A DNA stretch of 64,000 bases. Source: Shewanella hanedai. Its GTDB lineage: Bacteria > Pseudomonadota > Gammaproteobacteria > Enterobacterales > Shewanellaceae. Positions 30,815 through 41,439 of the stretch are shown here, one piece after another (the first letter of the stretch is position 1; the number at the start of each line of letters is the position of its first letter). The translations under genes were made by a program, and so were the position numbers. A model generated the notes under the pieces. It saw only the letters and a program-made list of their open reading frames with translations. It made no database searches and was not told the DNA's origin. Location of the stretch: positions 62,001 to 126,000 of the forward strand of contig NZ_VKGK01000001.1 of the NCBI RefSeq assembly GCF_007197645.1. Reading direction: 5' to 3'.

Positions 30815-31180
30815 CTATAAACCCAGTACATCATCATGAGTGCTGCCAACGATTGCCATGACTTGATCTATCAACTCGTTAGGTACGCTGAGTTCTTGCA
30901 GTGTCGCTTGTAAGTGTCCTGCAACAGCTGAAAAATGGCGAGTATTGACTCCCTGTTTAAGCAACGGAGCATGAGCTTCGCGTAATGAAGCTCCTGTGTA
31001 ACTATTGGGTCCACCAAATGCCATGGTTAAAAAGCTTTTTTGCATCGCTCTCATACGATCCATATCGACATCATCAAAAAATTGGCTAATGCTGTCATCG
31101 GTTAACACTTTACGATAAAAAATATCCACTGCGGCATCAACAGAAGCATCGCCACCGAGTTGTTCAAAAAGAGTTGTCAT
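30815..31180 (-). CDS. Group 1 truncated haemoglobin
   Basis: 121 residues from the ATG at 31180, favoured over the ATG at 31189 because AGGA lies eight bases before it. A 2-on-2 globin of the TrHb1 type: MTTLFEQLGG start, YRKVLTD, FGGPNSYTG, and the proximal histidine region ANHF-like here as LREAHAPLLKQGVNTRHF. Binds oxygen or NO. Forms an operon with the ferredoxin-reductase immediately downstream, which could re-reduce the haem. Confidence 0.92.
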   Translation of the reverse strand: MTTLFEQLGGDASVDAAVDIFYRKVLTDDSISQFFDDVDMDRMRAMQKSFLTMAFGGPNSYTGASLREAHAPLLKQGVNTRHFSAVAGHLQATLQELSVPNELIDQVMAIVGSTHDDVLGL

Positions 31181-31303
31181 TTTTATCATCCTATTTATTG
31201 ATTAACATTCAGTTTTTTTGTTTGATAGAATCTGTAAAGATAAGTGCTCTCTTGAGGTTAGAATACTTGTAGCTTGCGTCAAGTTAGCAAGCCTGTTTGG
31301 CTC

Positions 31304-34300
31304 TTATCTTTTATTAAGATACTTAGGTAATAAGGTGCTGCGTCTGATTATTATGAATACGGCTAATATCATGAGTAGTATGAGGTTGAGAGCGCCTGAT
31401 TTTGTGCCGCGGATCTCTAGCTGAATATTTGCTTGTAGGCTGTCATTAATACCATCTCGATTAGTATCTGTATTTTCGTTTATGTCTAAGATCCCATCAT
31501 TATCGGAATCGGTATCGAGATAATTCGGCAAACTATCTTGATCGGTATCAATCACTCCTTCCACTATATCTAAGATTTCATCGTTATCACTGTCTAAGTC
31601 TATGAAGTTGGGTATACCATCCTTATCAGTATCTATATCCCCTTCAATATTATCGGGAATATTATCGTTATCGCTGTCTGTATCGATAAAGTTCGGGATT
31701 TGGTCATTGTCGCTGTAGCTTTGGATTAAGCGGCTATCATCTATACCGTCTAAGTTTTCATCTACACCCATGGTTATTTCTACATCTATGGCGTCATCAA
31801 TTCCATTTTGGTTACTATCAACTCCTATTAGTTTGGTAAGTAGCTCCTCCTTGCTATCTGAAATTGAGTCATTATCACTGTCTAAGTCCAGATAATTAGC
31901 TTGGCCATCGAGATCAGAATCAAGCACAAGAAAGTGATCGGCAATGCCGTCATTATTTATATCAACACCACCCGTTATATCTATGTCCCATGAGTTATCA
32001 ATGCCATCCTTATCGTGGTCTTCTCCCATTGGTGCAGGACGGTTATTTTCGAAGGCGTCGGATAAGCCGTCATTGTCACTGTCACGGTCCAAGTAGTCGG
32101 CAATATTGTCATTATCATGATCTCCTAGGCCTTCGGTAACATCCGAGATGCCATCGTTGTCATTGTCTTTATCTAACGCTAAGGGGACGCCATCTTGATC
32201 CGGATCGACAGCGGCTGATGTTCCAAACCAGTTGGGCATGTTGTCATAGGAGTTATCAATACCATCACCATCAGAATCGTCTGTTTGATCGATACGTCCA
32301 TCGCCGTTTTTATCCAATACCACAGCGGGTGTGTTGGTGATATCCATCTGACCATTGTTGTTACTGTCCAGATCGATAAAATTTGGAGTACCATCTGAGT
32401 CTGTGTCAGTTGGAGTTAAGATAAGCACGCTGTTGGCATCAGATTGACCATCATGGTTGATATCAGCCCCTCCAGACTCAGTGGTATCGAGTAAGCCATC
32501 GTTATCACTGTCTAAATCATGCATGTCAAAAATGTTGTCTGAGTCATTATCGGAAAGCTGGATGTTGTCGATTATTCCGTCATTGTTACTGTCATTTCCA
32601 GGGGTGAAATCTGGGTCAAATATATCTGTAATACCGTCATTATCTTGATCGAATGCCTGCACGACGGTTTCAGCGGTATCACCTATGCCATCGTTGTCCG
32701 AATCTGTGTCTAGATGATCTTCTATCCCGTCGTGGTCATGATCATTTTCTAGTAATTTAGCATCATTGATTCCATCGTTATCGGCATCAAAGTGACCGCT
32801 TTCGTCGATGTCGAATCTATCATCTATACCATCAGAATCGGTATCTTCTCCCTGTGTCATGTCTATGTCGTAGAGATCGGTAATATTATCGCCATCGAGA
32901 TCGATACGGGCAAATGTTGCTTCGATGGCATCAGGGAGCCAGTCATTATCTGAGTCAGGATCTAGGTAGTTAGGTTTACCGTCATGATCTGTGTCAATAA
33001 GGCTTACATCATCGTCTATACCATCATTATTACTGTCTCGTCCTTTAGTCTGGTCAATATCGAAAATATCATCTATCCCGTCACTGTCTGAATCTTCTCC
33101 AGAGATCCCAGCTTCATAACCGTCTACTAAACCATCATTATCACTGTCAATATCAAGGTAATTAAGCTGACCATCGAGATCACTGTCAAAGCTACCTTCA
33201 ATAATATCGGGAATACCATCTTTGTCTTCATCTTGGCTAGAGTCGAGATAATCAGGTTGCCCATCACCATCAGTGTCTATGACCCCCTCTTCGCTATCTG
33301 GTATGCCATCGTTATCTGAATCAGTATCCCGACTGTTTGGTATACCGTCTCCGTCACTGTCTATATCGCCTTCAATGAGGTCTAAAATGCCATCACCGTC
33401 ATCATCAAGGTCGTCATCGTCGGAAATACCATCGCTATCTAAATCTGCTAAAACGATAATGGTGACGAGAGCAATATTTGAATCTGATTCATTATCATTG
33501 ACTTTGAATGTGAAACTATCATTCCCAGAGAACGCTTCCGATGGCGTGTAAATTAAGCTGGAACCGGTTCCAATCAACATACCGTTTAAGGGAAATGTCT
33601 CTATTAAATAATCCAAGGTTGAATCTTCAGCATCTGTTGCCGTTAGAATAATTTCAATAGAGCTAGCTTGTACCATATCTAGGCTTTGATCATTGGCTAT
33701 TGGCGCATCATTGGTGGCAGTGATATTGAGTGAAACAGTGGCTGTATTAGAGTCAGAGGCTCCGTCATTGACCTTAAATGTGAAGGCGTCAGTCCCGGTT
33801 TCGTTAAGGCTTGGTGTATAGGTTAAATTGGGAAGAGTGCCCGTTAATGTTCCCTTGCTGGGTGAGCTCATTAAGCTGAAAGTGAGCGCGTCTGCCTCAA
33901 TATCAGAGGCGGTGAGAGTGACCGTTTTAAGAGTGTCTTCAGTCACAGTGATACTTTGGTTCGTCGAGATTGGCGCATCATTAGTGGCAGTGATATTGAG
34001 TGTGACTGTGGCTGTATTAGAGTCAGCTATTCCATCATTAACTTTAAAAGTGAAGACGTCAGTCCCGGTTTCGTTAAGGCTTGGTGTATAGGTTAAGTTG
34101 GGAATAGTGCCCGTTAACGTTCCCTTGCTGGGTGAGCTCATTAAGCTGAAAGTGAGCGCGTCTGCCTCAATATCAGAGGCGGTGAGAGTGACCGTTTTAG
34201 GAGTGTCTTCAATCACAGTGATACTTTGATTGATAGAGATTGGCGCATCATTAGTGGCAGTGATATTGAGTGAAACAGTGGCTGTATTAGAGTCTGAGAT

Positions 34301-37282
34301 TCCATCATTAACTTTAAAAGTGAAGGCGTCAGTCCCGGTTTCATTAAGGTTTGGTGTATAGGTTAAGTTGGGAATAGTGCCTGTTAATGTTCCCTTGCTG
34401 GGTGAGCTCATTAAGCTGAAAGTGAGCGCGTCGGCCTCAATATCAGAGGCGGTGAGAGTGACCGTTTTAGGGGTGTCCTCAACCACAGTGATGCTTTGAT
34501 TCATAGAGGTTGGCGCATCATTAGTGGCAGTAATATTGAGTGAAACAGTGGCTGTATTAGAGTCAGAGACTCCATCATTGACCTTAAAAGTGAAGGTATC
34601 AGTCCCGGTTTCGTTAAGGCTTGGTGTATAGGTTAAGTTGGGAATAGTGCCCGTTAATGTCCCCTTGTTTGGGGAGCTTATTAAGTTAAAAGTCAGCGTG
34701 TCGGCCTCAATATCTGATGCCGTGAGGGTGATTGTTTTTGGGGTGTCTTCAATCACCGTGATGCTTTGATTAATCGATGTTGGCGCATCATTAGTGGCAG
34801 TAATATTGAGTGAAACAGTGGCTGTATTTGAGTCAGCTATTCCATCATTGACTTTAAAAGTGAAGGCGTCAGTCCCGGTTTCGTTAAGGCTTGGCGTATA
34901 GGTTAAGTTGGGAATAGTGCCCGTTAATGTCCCCTTGTTGGGTGAGCTCATTAAGTTAAAAGTCAGCGTGTCGGCCTCAATATCCGCTGCCGTGAGGGTG
35001 ATTGTTTTTGGGGTGTCTTCAATCACCGTGATGCTTTGATTACTGGATGTTGGCGCATCATTTATTCCGGAAACCGTAATGGTGATGCTACCAGTATTAG
35101 AGATAAGGTTTCCGTCATGGGCAATAAAGGTAAAACTGTCTCCACCAACATAATTAAGCGTCGGCGTATAAACCAGACTTGGTAAGGATCCGCTTAAGGT
35201 TCCATTCACTGGGGAGGACAGTAGACTATAACTTAAGGCGTCGAGATCTATATCTGTTGCCGTTAGTGTTATGTTGACAGGGATATCCTCTGTTACTGGA
35301 ATATTTTGATTGTTAGTGTTTGGTGCATCATTAATAGGGTTGACGCTAATTGAGACCGTTGCTGTATTAGAGTTGGTAAATCCATCATTAACGTTAAAGG
35401 TGAAGGAGTCAGTGCCTGTATAATTAAGTGTAGGTGAGTAGGTTAAGTTAGGTATAGTGCCGCTTAATATCCCATTGTTAGGTGAGTTGATTAGGCTGTA
35501 GGTTAATGTATCGAGATCAATATCAATCGCAGTGAGGGAGATTAATTTAGGGGTGTCCTCTGTGACCGCTACATTTTGGGTATCTGAGACGGGGATGTTG
35601 TTAACAGAAATGGTTAACTCTTGATGAATATATTCTAAGGTACCACCACCATCTACGCGGACAAACAGCAGGTAATTATTATCAGTATCAGCATCTAAAG
35701 GGATGTCATAATTTGGGGCTGATAGAAAAGTAATCTGCCCGCTGGCATCTATGTTAAATAGCGCTGAATCTCCCCCAAGTATTGAATAGGTATATGAGCC
35801 GGATCCTCCCGTTGCGACAACGTTTGTGACTAAGGTATTGCCCTCATTTATTTCGATAGCAGCTTCATGATCACCTCCATTTGAGGTGATTGTCGGGGCA
35901 CTGGCATTGATATTGATAGCTTCAGTGGTAAAGTCGCTTGAGAGACCATAAACATAGGTGTCCATATAATTCATATTGCCAATGCTGGTGGAGGTAAAGT
36001 CTCCCCATGTATGACGGTGTAGGCCAATCGGAGCAAGAGTGGATAGGCTGCCAGTAGGAAGATTAGTACTTCCTCCAATCGAGGTGTCATCCCAATAGAT
36101 CTGTGTGCCCATCAGAGTGGTTTTATCGGTTGCTTGTAAAATTGTCATGCCATTATTTGATCCCCCACCACTGGTTTCGACATCTTTAACAACAAAGTGA
36201 GATTCACCTAGTTTTAGGGTTAATTTGACGTCATATTTTGCCGGAAGCATGGCATTACCATCTGCATCTTTTCCATCCCAAACTTTATTTACGCTGACAT
36301 TTTGCAGCATTTTTCCTTGTAAGATAACCTCATAGTTTCCCCCTAGCGCTGCCACACTGATATCATAAGTTCCTGTTGCATCAGGGGTAAATGAGAATGT
36401 GCCAGTGTCTTCAATGGTGTCAGCATTCGGGGATATCTCATTATCGTTTCCCGCACTATCGAGAAAACTGAGAGTGTCGGTTAACTGAGCTGCAACACTT
36501 GGCGCAGGAGAGGGGTTTGCGCCTGTAGGATAGCTAAGATAGGTCGGGAACTTCTCATTAATACTTAAATACAGATAGTTACTTGTCCCTGAGTAGGGGG
36601 GATTTAAGCCTATGTCGTTTGAGAGTATCTTATGGATATCTCCGGCAAAACCTTGCAGATCGACAGCCCATACATAGTTAGTGTTAGTAAACCCACCTGG
36701 CGCCAGAATATACATTCTAGTGTCTGCCGCATAGGTTGATGTGTAGCTGGGAGTATCGAACCGCCATAAGTAGGAGAAAAGATTACCATCATTAGCCATT
36801 GGATCAACGCTGTCTCCTATGTTATCGACAACTGAGATGTCCCACCTCTCGTAATTATCATCTAGTTCACTTAAATCGACTGCATACACCCCAGCACTTG
36901 ATACCTGATAATGCATGACTTCACCACTGCTCGGTGTTGCTGGAAGTGGGCTTGTCATGGGGTCAGAACAGCTAATATTACCAACTGTGGAGGTCAGGTC
37001 GGCTAACTTGGTGTTTTTCACATACTTGCCGGAAACGACATTTGTGGAGTAAATATCGGCATAAACCTGACCGCTTTGATTGAACTGTCGGCATAGATGC
37101 AATCGAATATATTTATTAGGTGCGTCGACATGGATAAACATTAAAGCGTCGGTTTCGAGATACTGTGGGTGTGCGGAATCCATCTGATAGGTGCCCTCTG
37201 CATGGAGGTTATGACAGTATACGCAGAGGAGTAATAGACAGATAAAACTATTCGGTAATGGTTTCAACATCGAGTTGATCAT
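31304..37282 (-). CDS. Giant secreted repeat protein (cadherin-like/tandem-95 repeats plus thrombospondin type 3 repeats)
   Basis: 1992 residues. Signal peptide about 1-28 (ending LHA). Residues about 30-480 are a unique region with Ig-like segments. Residues about 560-1280 hold eight tandem repeats of 90 residues, each starting NDAP..NQS.TV.EDTPK and including TFKVNDG.SDSNTATV; they are in the cadherin-like/VCBS-related tandem-95 class. Residues about 1290-1955 hold dozens of calcium-binding thrombospondin type 3 motifs (DSDNDGI). The end has a hydrophobic segment (LNLILLMILAVFIIIRR) and a basic tail, a surface-sorting or anchor signal preceded by SGA rather than the exact GlyGly of GlyGly-CTERM proteins. 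Probable surface adhesin or matrix protein; ligand unknown. Single gene, divergent from the phosphatase-superfamily gene. Confidence 0.88.
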   Translation of the reverse strand: MINSMLKPLPNSFICLLLLCVYCHNLHAEGTYQMDSAHPQYLETDALMFIHVDAPNKYIRLHLCRQFNQSGQVYADIYSTNVVSGKYVKNTKLADLTSTVGNISCSDPMTSPLPATPSSGEVMHYQVSSAGVYAVDLSELDDNYERWDISVVDNIGDSVDPMANDGNLFSYLWRFDTPSYTSTYAADTRMYILAPGGFTNTNYVWAVDLQGFAGDIHKILSNDIGLNPPYSGTSNYLYLSINEKFPTYLSYPTGANPSPAPSVAAQLTDTLSFLDSAGNDNEISPNADTIEDTGTFSFTPDATGTYDISVAALGGNYEVILQGKMLQNVSVNKVWDGKDADGNAMLPAKYDVKLTLKLGESHFVVKDVETSGGGSNNGMTILQATDKTTLMGTQIYWDDTSIGGSTNLPTGSLSTLAPIGLHRHTWGDFTSTSIGNMNYMDTYVYGLSSDFTTEAININASAPTITSNGGDHEAAIEINEGNTLVTNVVATGGSGSYTYSILGGDSALFNIDASGQITFLSAPNYDIPLDADTDNNYLLFVRVDGGGTLEYIHQELTISVNNIPVSDTQNVAVTEDTPKLISLTAIDIDLDTLTYSLINSPNNGILSGTIPNLTYSPTLNYTGTDSFTFNVNDGFTNSNTATVSISVNPINDAPNTNNQNIPVTEDIPVNITLTATDIDLDALSYSLLSSPVNGTLSGSLPSLVYTPTLNYVGGDSFTFIAHDGNLISNTGSITITVSGINDAPTSSNQSITVIEDTPKTITLTAADIEADTLTFNLMSSPNKGTLTGTIPNLTYTPSLNETGTDAFTFKVNDGIADSNTATVSLNITATNDAPTSINQSITVIEDTPKTITLTASDIEADTLTFNLISSPNKGTLTGTIPNLTYTPSLNETGTDTFTFKVNDGVSDSNTATVSLNITATNDAPTSMNQSITVVEDTPKTVTLTASDIEADALTFSLMSSPSKGTLTGTIPNLTYTPNLNETGTDAFTFKVNDGISDSNTATVSLNITATNDAPISINQSITVIEDTPKTVTLTASDIEADALTFSLMSSPSKGTLTGTIPNLTYTPSLNETGTDVFTFKVNDGIADSNTATVTLNITATNDAPISTNQSITVTEDTLKTVTLTASDIEADALTFSLMSSPSKGTLTGTLPNLTYTPSLNETGTDAFTFKVNDGASDSNTATVSLNITATNDAPIANDQSLDMVQASSIEIILTATDAEDSTLDYLIETFPLNGMLIGTGSSLIYTPSEAFSGNDSFTFKVNDNESDSNIALVTIIVLADLDSDGISDDDDLDDDGDGILDLIEGDIDSDGDGIPNSRDTDSDNDGIPDSEEGVIDTDGDGQPDYLDSSQDEDKDGIPDIIEGSFDSDLDGQLNYLDIDSDNDGLVDGYEAGISGEDSDSDGIDDIFDIDQTKGRDSNNDGIDDDVSLIDTDHDGKPNYLDPDSDNDWLPDAIEATFARIDLDGDNITDLYDIDMTQGEDTDSDGIDDRFDIDESGHFDADNDGINDAKLLENDHDHDGIEDHLDTDSDNDGIGDTAETVVQAFDQDNDGITDIFDPDFTPGNDSNNDGIIDNIQLSDNDSDNIFDMHDLDSDNDGLLDTTESGGADINHDGQSDANSVLILTPTDTDSDGTPNFIDLDSNNNGQMDITNTPAVVLDKNGDGRIDQTDDSDGDGIDNSYDNMPNWFGTSAAVDPDQDGVPLALDKDNDNDGISDVTEGLGDHDNDNIADYLDRDSDNDGLSDAFENNRPAPMGEDHDKDGIDNSWDIDITGGVDINNDGIADHFLVLDSDLDGQANYLDLDSDNDSISDSKEELLTKLIGVDSNQNGIDDAIDVEITMGVDENLDGIDDSRLIQSYSDNDQIPNFIDTDSDNDNIPDNIEGDIDTDKDGIPNFIDLDSDNDEILDIVEGVIDTDQDSLPNYLDTDSDNDGILDINENTDTNRDGINDSLQANIQLEIRGTKSGALNLILLMILAVFIIIRRSTLLPKYLNKR
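33441..35600 (-). repeat. Eight 270-bp tandem repeats inside the giant protein gene
   Basis: The same position of the unit recurs at 33511, 33781, 34051, 34321, 34591, 34861, 35131 and 35401, exactly 270 bp apart. The five middle units (about 33700-35060) are nearly identical at the DNA level, including silent sites, which points to recent duplication or gene conversion. The outer units have diverged. Confidence 0.92.
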
Positions 37283-37573
37283 AAGCTTCTTTCCTGTTTA
37301 AGGTAAAGATGGGATCAATTAATGAACTGGATTTAGGGCTGTACACTGCAGTTCGATTGATCTGATTCTTACGAAAATTCCATTTTCTATTTCATTAAAT
37401 ATAGAATAGATGTTGTTTTTTGGCTTATTACAGTTAACCGATACTCCTCATATATTTGCCTTATTCCTTTTTTAGATACATTACCCCTTATGTATAGTCT
37501 TGAATTATTGACTCATTATGTAATCATGAGTCAAGAGAATGCTCATAGAATATAGATTGGAGCTTTAAAGATT

Positions 37574-40494
37574 ATGGATGATATTCAGACTAAGTGGCGT
37601 AAGCTAAAGGCCTGTATTGCTCTACCTATGGTGCTAATGAGTACTTCGGTTTTTGCTGATATCGGCGACACGCCTGTTATCGGCGGCGTGTTCAATGCTA
37701 GTGAGATAATGAGGGATCAAATTGTCTCTTCCCTGAGTGCTTCTACTAAGCTGACTCGTGATATCCACTGTTTACCGTTGCGGGTGTCTCTCTTGATGTT
37801 TATATCCTCTCACTTCCTCTGGACAGTAAGGTTAAAGCCAGAGTTATCGCTCAGCTGAGCGATCCGACTTATGCCATCCCCTTGGGTCATTTCCTCTACA
37901 GTTTTTACGATCAATACTCTGGCTTGAGTGTTGATGATGAGTTTAAGCAGTATCTGAATGGTGTTTACTCTTCTGAGCAACTTAAAGCTTTTGAGCACAG
38001 TTTGTATCAGCACGGAGATAAGCCAATTCCTGAGGATAAACAAGCATCTGGTAAACAGGGTAATAGCGAAGGGATAAAAACGGATAGCCAGTTTATTGCC
38101 TCTATGGTGACTATCTATGACGCCTTAGTGGAGATTGGTGAGTGGCAGGATATGGACGCATTGCCGCATCATTACACCTACCTTACTCAGAGTCCAAAAG
38201 ATCTCGCTCTGGTGAATAAAATACAGCCCATTATTGTCGACTTAATGACTCAAGCTGCTACTGGAATGGAAGCGGGAGAGATGAAAGCAGCGCTACAGGG
38301 CATGATAGAAGATGGTAAGCCTGAGCATAAAAATCGGGTGGATAATAAGGCCCAAGCATTAACCATTACATTAATCGATTTCGTTCGCCTCAATGTACTT
38401 AAAGCCTATCGCCAGTTTGTATTTAAGCAAGAACGGGAAACGGCATTAAATGCTTGGATGCAGGATACCTTTGATGAAAATTCCGAGAATTTAATTCAGT
38501 TTCTAACCTCACAGCAGGCGCGACGTTATGGCGTACAAGTCGCCGTTGATGGTTTGCAACAGGGTTTGCTCGAAGGTCTAGTTGACCCATCAACACCTTT
38601 TATCAAACATGCTAATCAGATCCATGAATCTCGCACACGTTTTAAACCTCAAGATGTGGAGACCAAGCAGCCTGAGCATGAGCAGCAGGTAAAGTTTATG
38701 GCAATGCTGGCAAAGACTCAGTATGACGATCCTCATTACCTACCTTTTTTTAAGCAATTATATAAAACTAATCGGGACTCAATCGCTCAGGTGGGGATCT
38801 CATCCACGCCAACCATTAGTGTGCGCAACCTGCCGATCATAAAAACCGGCGCCAAGGTATCTGGAGAGCGAGGCACTGGGATCCCCAATTTTCACTTTGT
38901 GGACAGAGAAGAAGACAGGGCTTATTACTTCTTTGGTAACGATGCTCTACAGCTTGACAGATTAATGGAAAGCTCAGGCGTACAGACCATGTTTGATCGA
39001 TTGAATTACCTCATCACCCTTAACTGTAATGCTCAATATGATTGGAATGCTCACACCAGTTTCGACGGATTAGTGAATCTTGGATTGGGCGAAGTGCAGC
39101 GAGATTATGGGGAGAAACGGTGCTTAAGAGAGTTGAAAAATCGCGCTAAAGTTGAAGTGGAGTTACGCCAATTTCGTCAGGATTTGATTGAGGATATACA
39201 GGGTTATCAGGGGATCTCTTTTCTCGATATTTTTACTAAATTAACTAAAAAATGGAAGATAGAGCAAAGGATCACTGAACTGGCAAAACTCGATGGTCAA
39301 GGGATGCCAGATTTCACTTTGATCTATAACCCTTGGCCGGATCATTTTGCACATTTTACCGGCCCCTTTAGCGACGAGGTCATCATGCCAACGGGAGAGC
39401 TCAATCGATTGGATTATTGGCTATCTCAAACTGAGCAGGTTTATAAAGAAGCTGGGATCTATGATCAAACCTTGTGGGGAATGGCGGGAGATCATGGTTT
39501 AACACCTGTTTTTTATGCGCTCAATCCAGAAAAGTTAGTGTTTGAAGCGCTGTCCAAGGAGCTAGGTTACCCCATTATAGTGAAAAAAATATCCTCTGAT
39601 GAGGGCGAAGGCCCTAAGATCACCAATGCACTGAATTACTCAAGCAACAAAGGGGTCGATATCGTTGTTGCATCGACAGCGGGTGGCAACATGATGATGG
39701 ATCTGTTTAATTCGGCATCTGGATGGGAAGTGCAACCCACGTATGAAGAGTTAATTCGTTGGACGCCAATCAATGCCAAGGAGCCATCTCAGACGATTGA
39801 TATCGTAGCTGAGACAGTGAACAGACTGGCAGATAGCCTGGATTACATGGTGCTGCGGGAACAGCAATGCAGCCTGAATCAATGCCAAATTCGCCTGATT
39901 GGATATCGCGACGGTGTTCGCCTCGATGAGCTGGTGGAGTTAAGAGGAGATAAGCTGTTCTATACCAGTGTACCCGTTACTGAGCCAGGCATAGATCCCC
40001 GTATTGAGCCAAAATTGCTCGATATCCAGACTCTCAACCCGTATCGAGAGAAGCCAACAGCAGCAGAGTTGAGCAGGTACTCCGTTTTGAAAGCCCAATG
40101 CTTGCATCAAGCCAAAGAGCAGGAGCCAGAGTCATGGTGCAGTGTTCAGCAATGGCGTGAGCTGAGCCTGTTTACTTCAAGACCTGATGCTCTGAATCAA
40201 TTGGCAAGGCTGTATGAAGAGGACAGAGCGGGTACGGTTAACCTGTTTCCCAAGGCGGGGGTCGGCTTCAACACTAAAGTCCCTGGTCGTCATGCCGGTG
40301 AAGATTACCTTGAAAAAGACGCCTTTATTGGTTTCTGGGGAGTACCAATAGGTGACGATCTCATCCCATTAACTATCGAAGAAAATGGTTCACTGGCGCC
40401 AACCCTATACGAGTTTCTAACGGGAGAGCCCATTACTGTGGGTGAGAATGGTTGGGGCTATCCCTCTTTGCTTGAAAAATTGGATGTTCAATAA
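37574..40494 (+). pseudogene. Alkaline-phosphatase-superfamily protein, frameshifted near the 5' end
   Basis: The first part (ATG 37574; signal peptide ending SVFADIGD) and the long part (open from before 37882 to 40494) are in different frames. Around 37760-37775 the frame changes: LTRDI is followed in the next frame by PLFTVAGVSLDVYILSLP, then continues without a stop into GHFLYSFYDQYSG. One missing base in the string GATATCCACTG would explain it; with it the protein has about 973 residues. The superfamily metal motifs are YNPWPDHFAHF and MAGDHGLTPV. It resembles type I phosphodiesterase/nucleotide pyrophosphatases; substrate unknown. As it stands, a protein starting at ATG 37882 (870 residues) would lack the export signal. 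A sequencing error is possible. Confidence 0.8.
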
Positions 40495-40678
40495 CTCAAA
40501 TATTAGTCAGGGAATATGTTAATTCTAAAGGCTGTTTGAGCAGCTGTTTTACATGTTAACTAAACGCGCTTTTTTCGTGACCTTTCTGTGATATTTAAAG
40601 CCTATAGTCAATATTCGAATTCAATATATTGACGTTAAATATAGATTTAATCCTTTTAATTACAGTGAGATCTATGAC

Positions 40679-41359
40679 ATGGAACATATTAAAAAATTAA
40701 GTTTGATGCTTTTTGCGATTTGCTTATCCCCGAGTTTGTTTGCCGAAAGTTATGGTAGTCACCATCGCGAAGCTGTTTATGAAGTGACGGTGACTAATTT
40801 GACTAAAGGAATCGCGTTTACACCTTTGTTAGCTGCGACTCACAGACCAGAGATGCAGTTGTTTACGCTAGGTGAACCATCGAGTGATAATATCGCGAAC
40901 GTCGCTGAAGGCGGTGATATTAGTGGTTTGAAAGATGAGTTAGACAGTTCATCTAGAGTCGCCAATACAACAAGCACAGATGGATTGCTAACAAATGGCC
41001 AAAGTGTCACTTTCGAAATCAGTTCGAGTCGTCGATTTAGCCGCATCAGTTTGATTTCGATGTTATTGCCAACCAATGACACTATGGTTTCGTTAAGAGC
41101 AAAGAAACTGCCTAGAAGACGTGGTCAAACAGTTCACTACAATATGCGTGCCTATGATGCAGGCTCAGAAGCAAATGATGAGTTATGTGTGAATATTCCA
41201 GGCCCTGTTTGTGGCGGTAACCCTTTCTCTGCGCCTGATGACAGTGATGAAGGTTACTCATACCCAAGTCCAGGCATTCACGGTGAAGCCGATTTAGCTC
41301 AGTCACTCTACGATTGGAATGGCCCCGTTGCTAAAGTTAAAATTAAGCGTATTTACTAA
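40679..41359 (+). CDS. Spondin-domain secreted protein
   Basis: 226 residues with a signal peptide (about 1-22, ending LFA) and one spondin_N-type domain: YEVTVTNLTKGIAFTPLL, then LAATHRP, LTNGQSVTFEI and SLISMLLPTNDTMVSL. The domain is known from animal F-spondin and from many bacterial secreted proteins of unknown role. Two cysteines (CVNIPGPVC) probably form a disulfide. It lies 184 bases after the phosphatase-superfamily gene and has its own terminator. Confidence 0.88.
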   Translation: MEHIKKLSLMLFAICLSPSLFAESYGSHHREAVYEVTVTNLTKGIAFTPLLAATHRPEMQLFTLGEPSSDNIANVAEGGDISGLKDELDSSSRVANTTSTDGLLTNGQSVTFEISSSRRFSRISLISMLLPTNDTMVSLRAKKLPRRRGQTVHYNMRAYDAGSEANDELCVNIPGPVCGGNPFSAPDDSDEGYSYPSPGIHGEADLAQSLYDWNGPVAKVKIKRIY

Positions 41360-41398
41360 CTTACATTATTCGATAGATGTAGATGTTTAATCATTTTT

Positions 41399-41423
41399 GC
41401 GAGTCATAAGACTCGCTTTTTTT
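41399..41423 (+). terminator. Terminator of the spondin-domain gene
   Basis: GCGAGTC (41399-41405), loop ATAA, GACTCGC (41410-41416), then seven T. Strong intrinsic terminator. Confidence 0.9.
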
Positions 41424-41439
41424 GCCTGACGATTCCATT

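Noticed and set aside
32179..34091. Plus-strand open frames opposite the giant protein gene
   Set aside because: They mirror the Asp/Ser-rich repeats (polar low-complexity shadows) and have no start signals.
33441..35600. CRISPR-like or phage-like regular repeat
   Set aside because: Repeat unit is 270 bp with no spacers and is in frame as protein repeats.
37810..38043. 77-codon minus-strand frame
   Set aside because: Antisense to the phosphatase-superfamily gene; explained by it.
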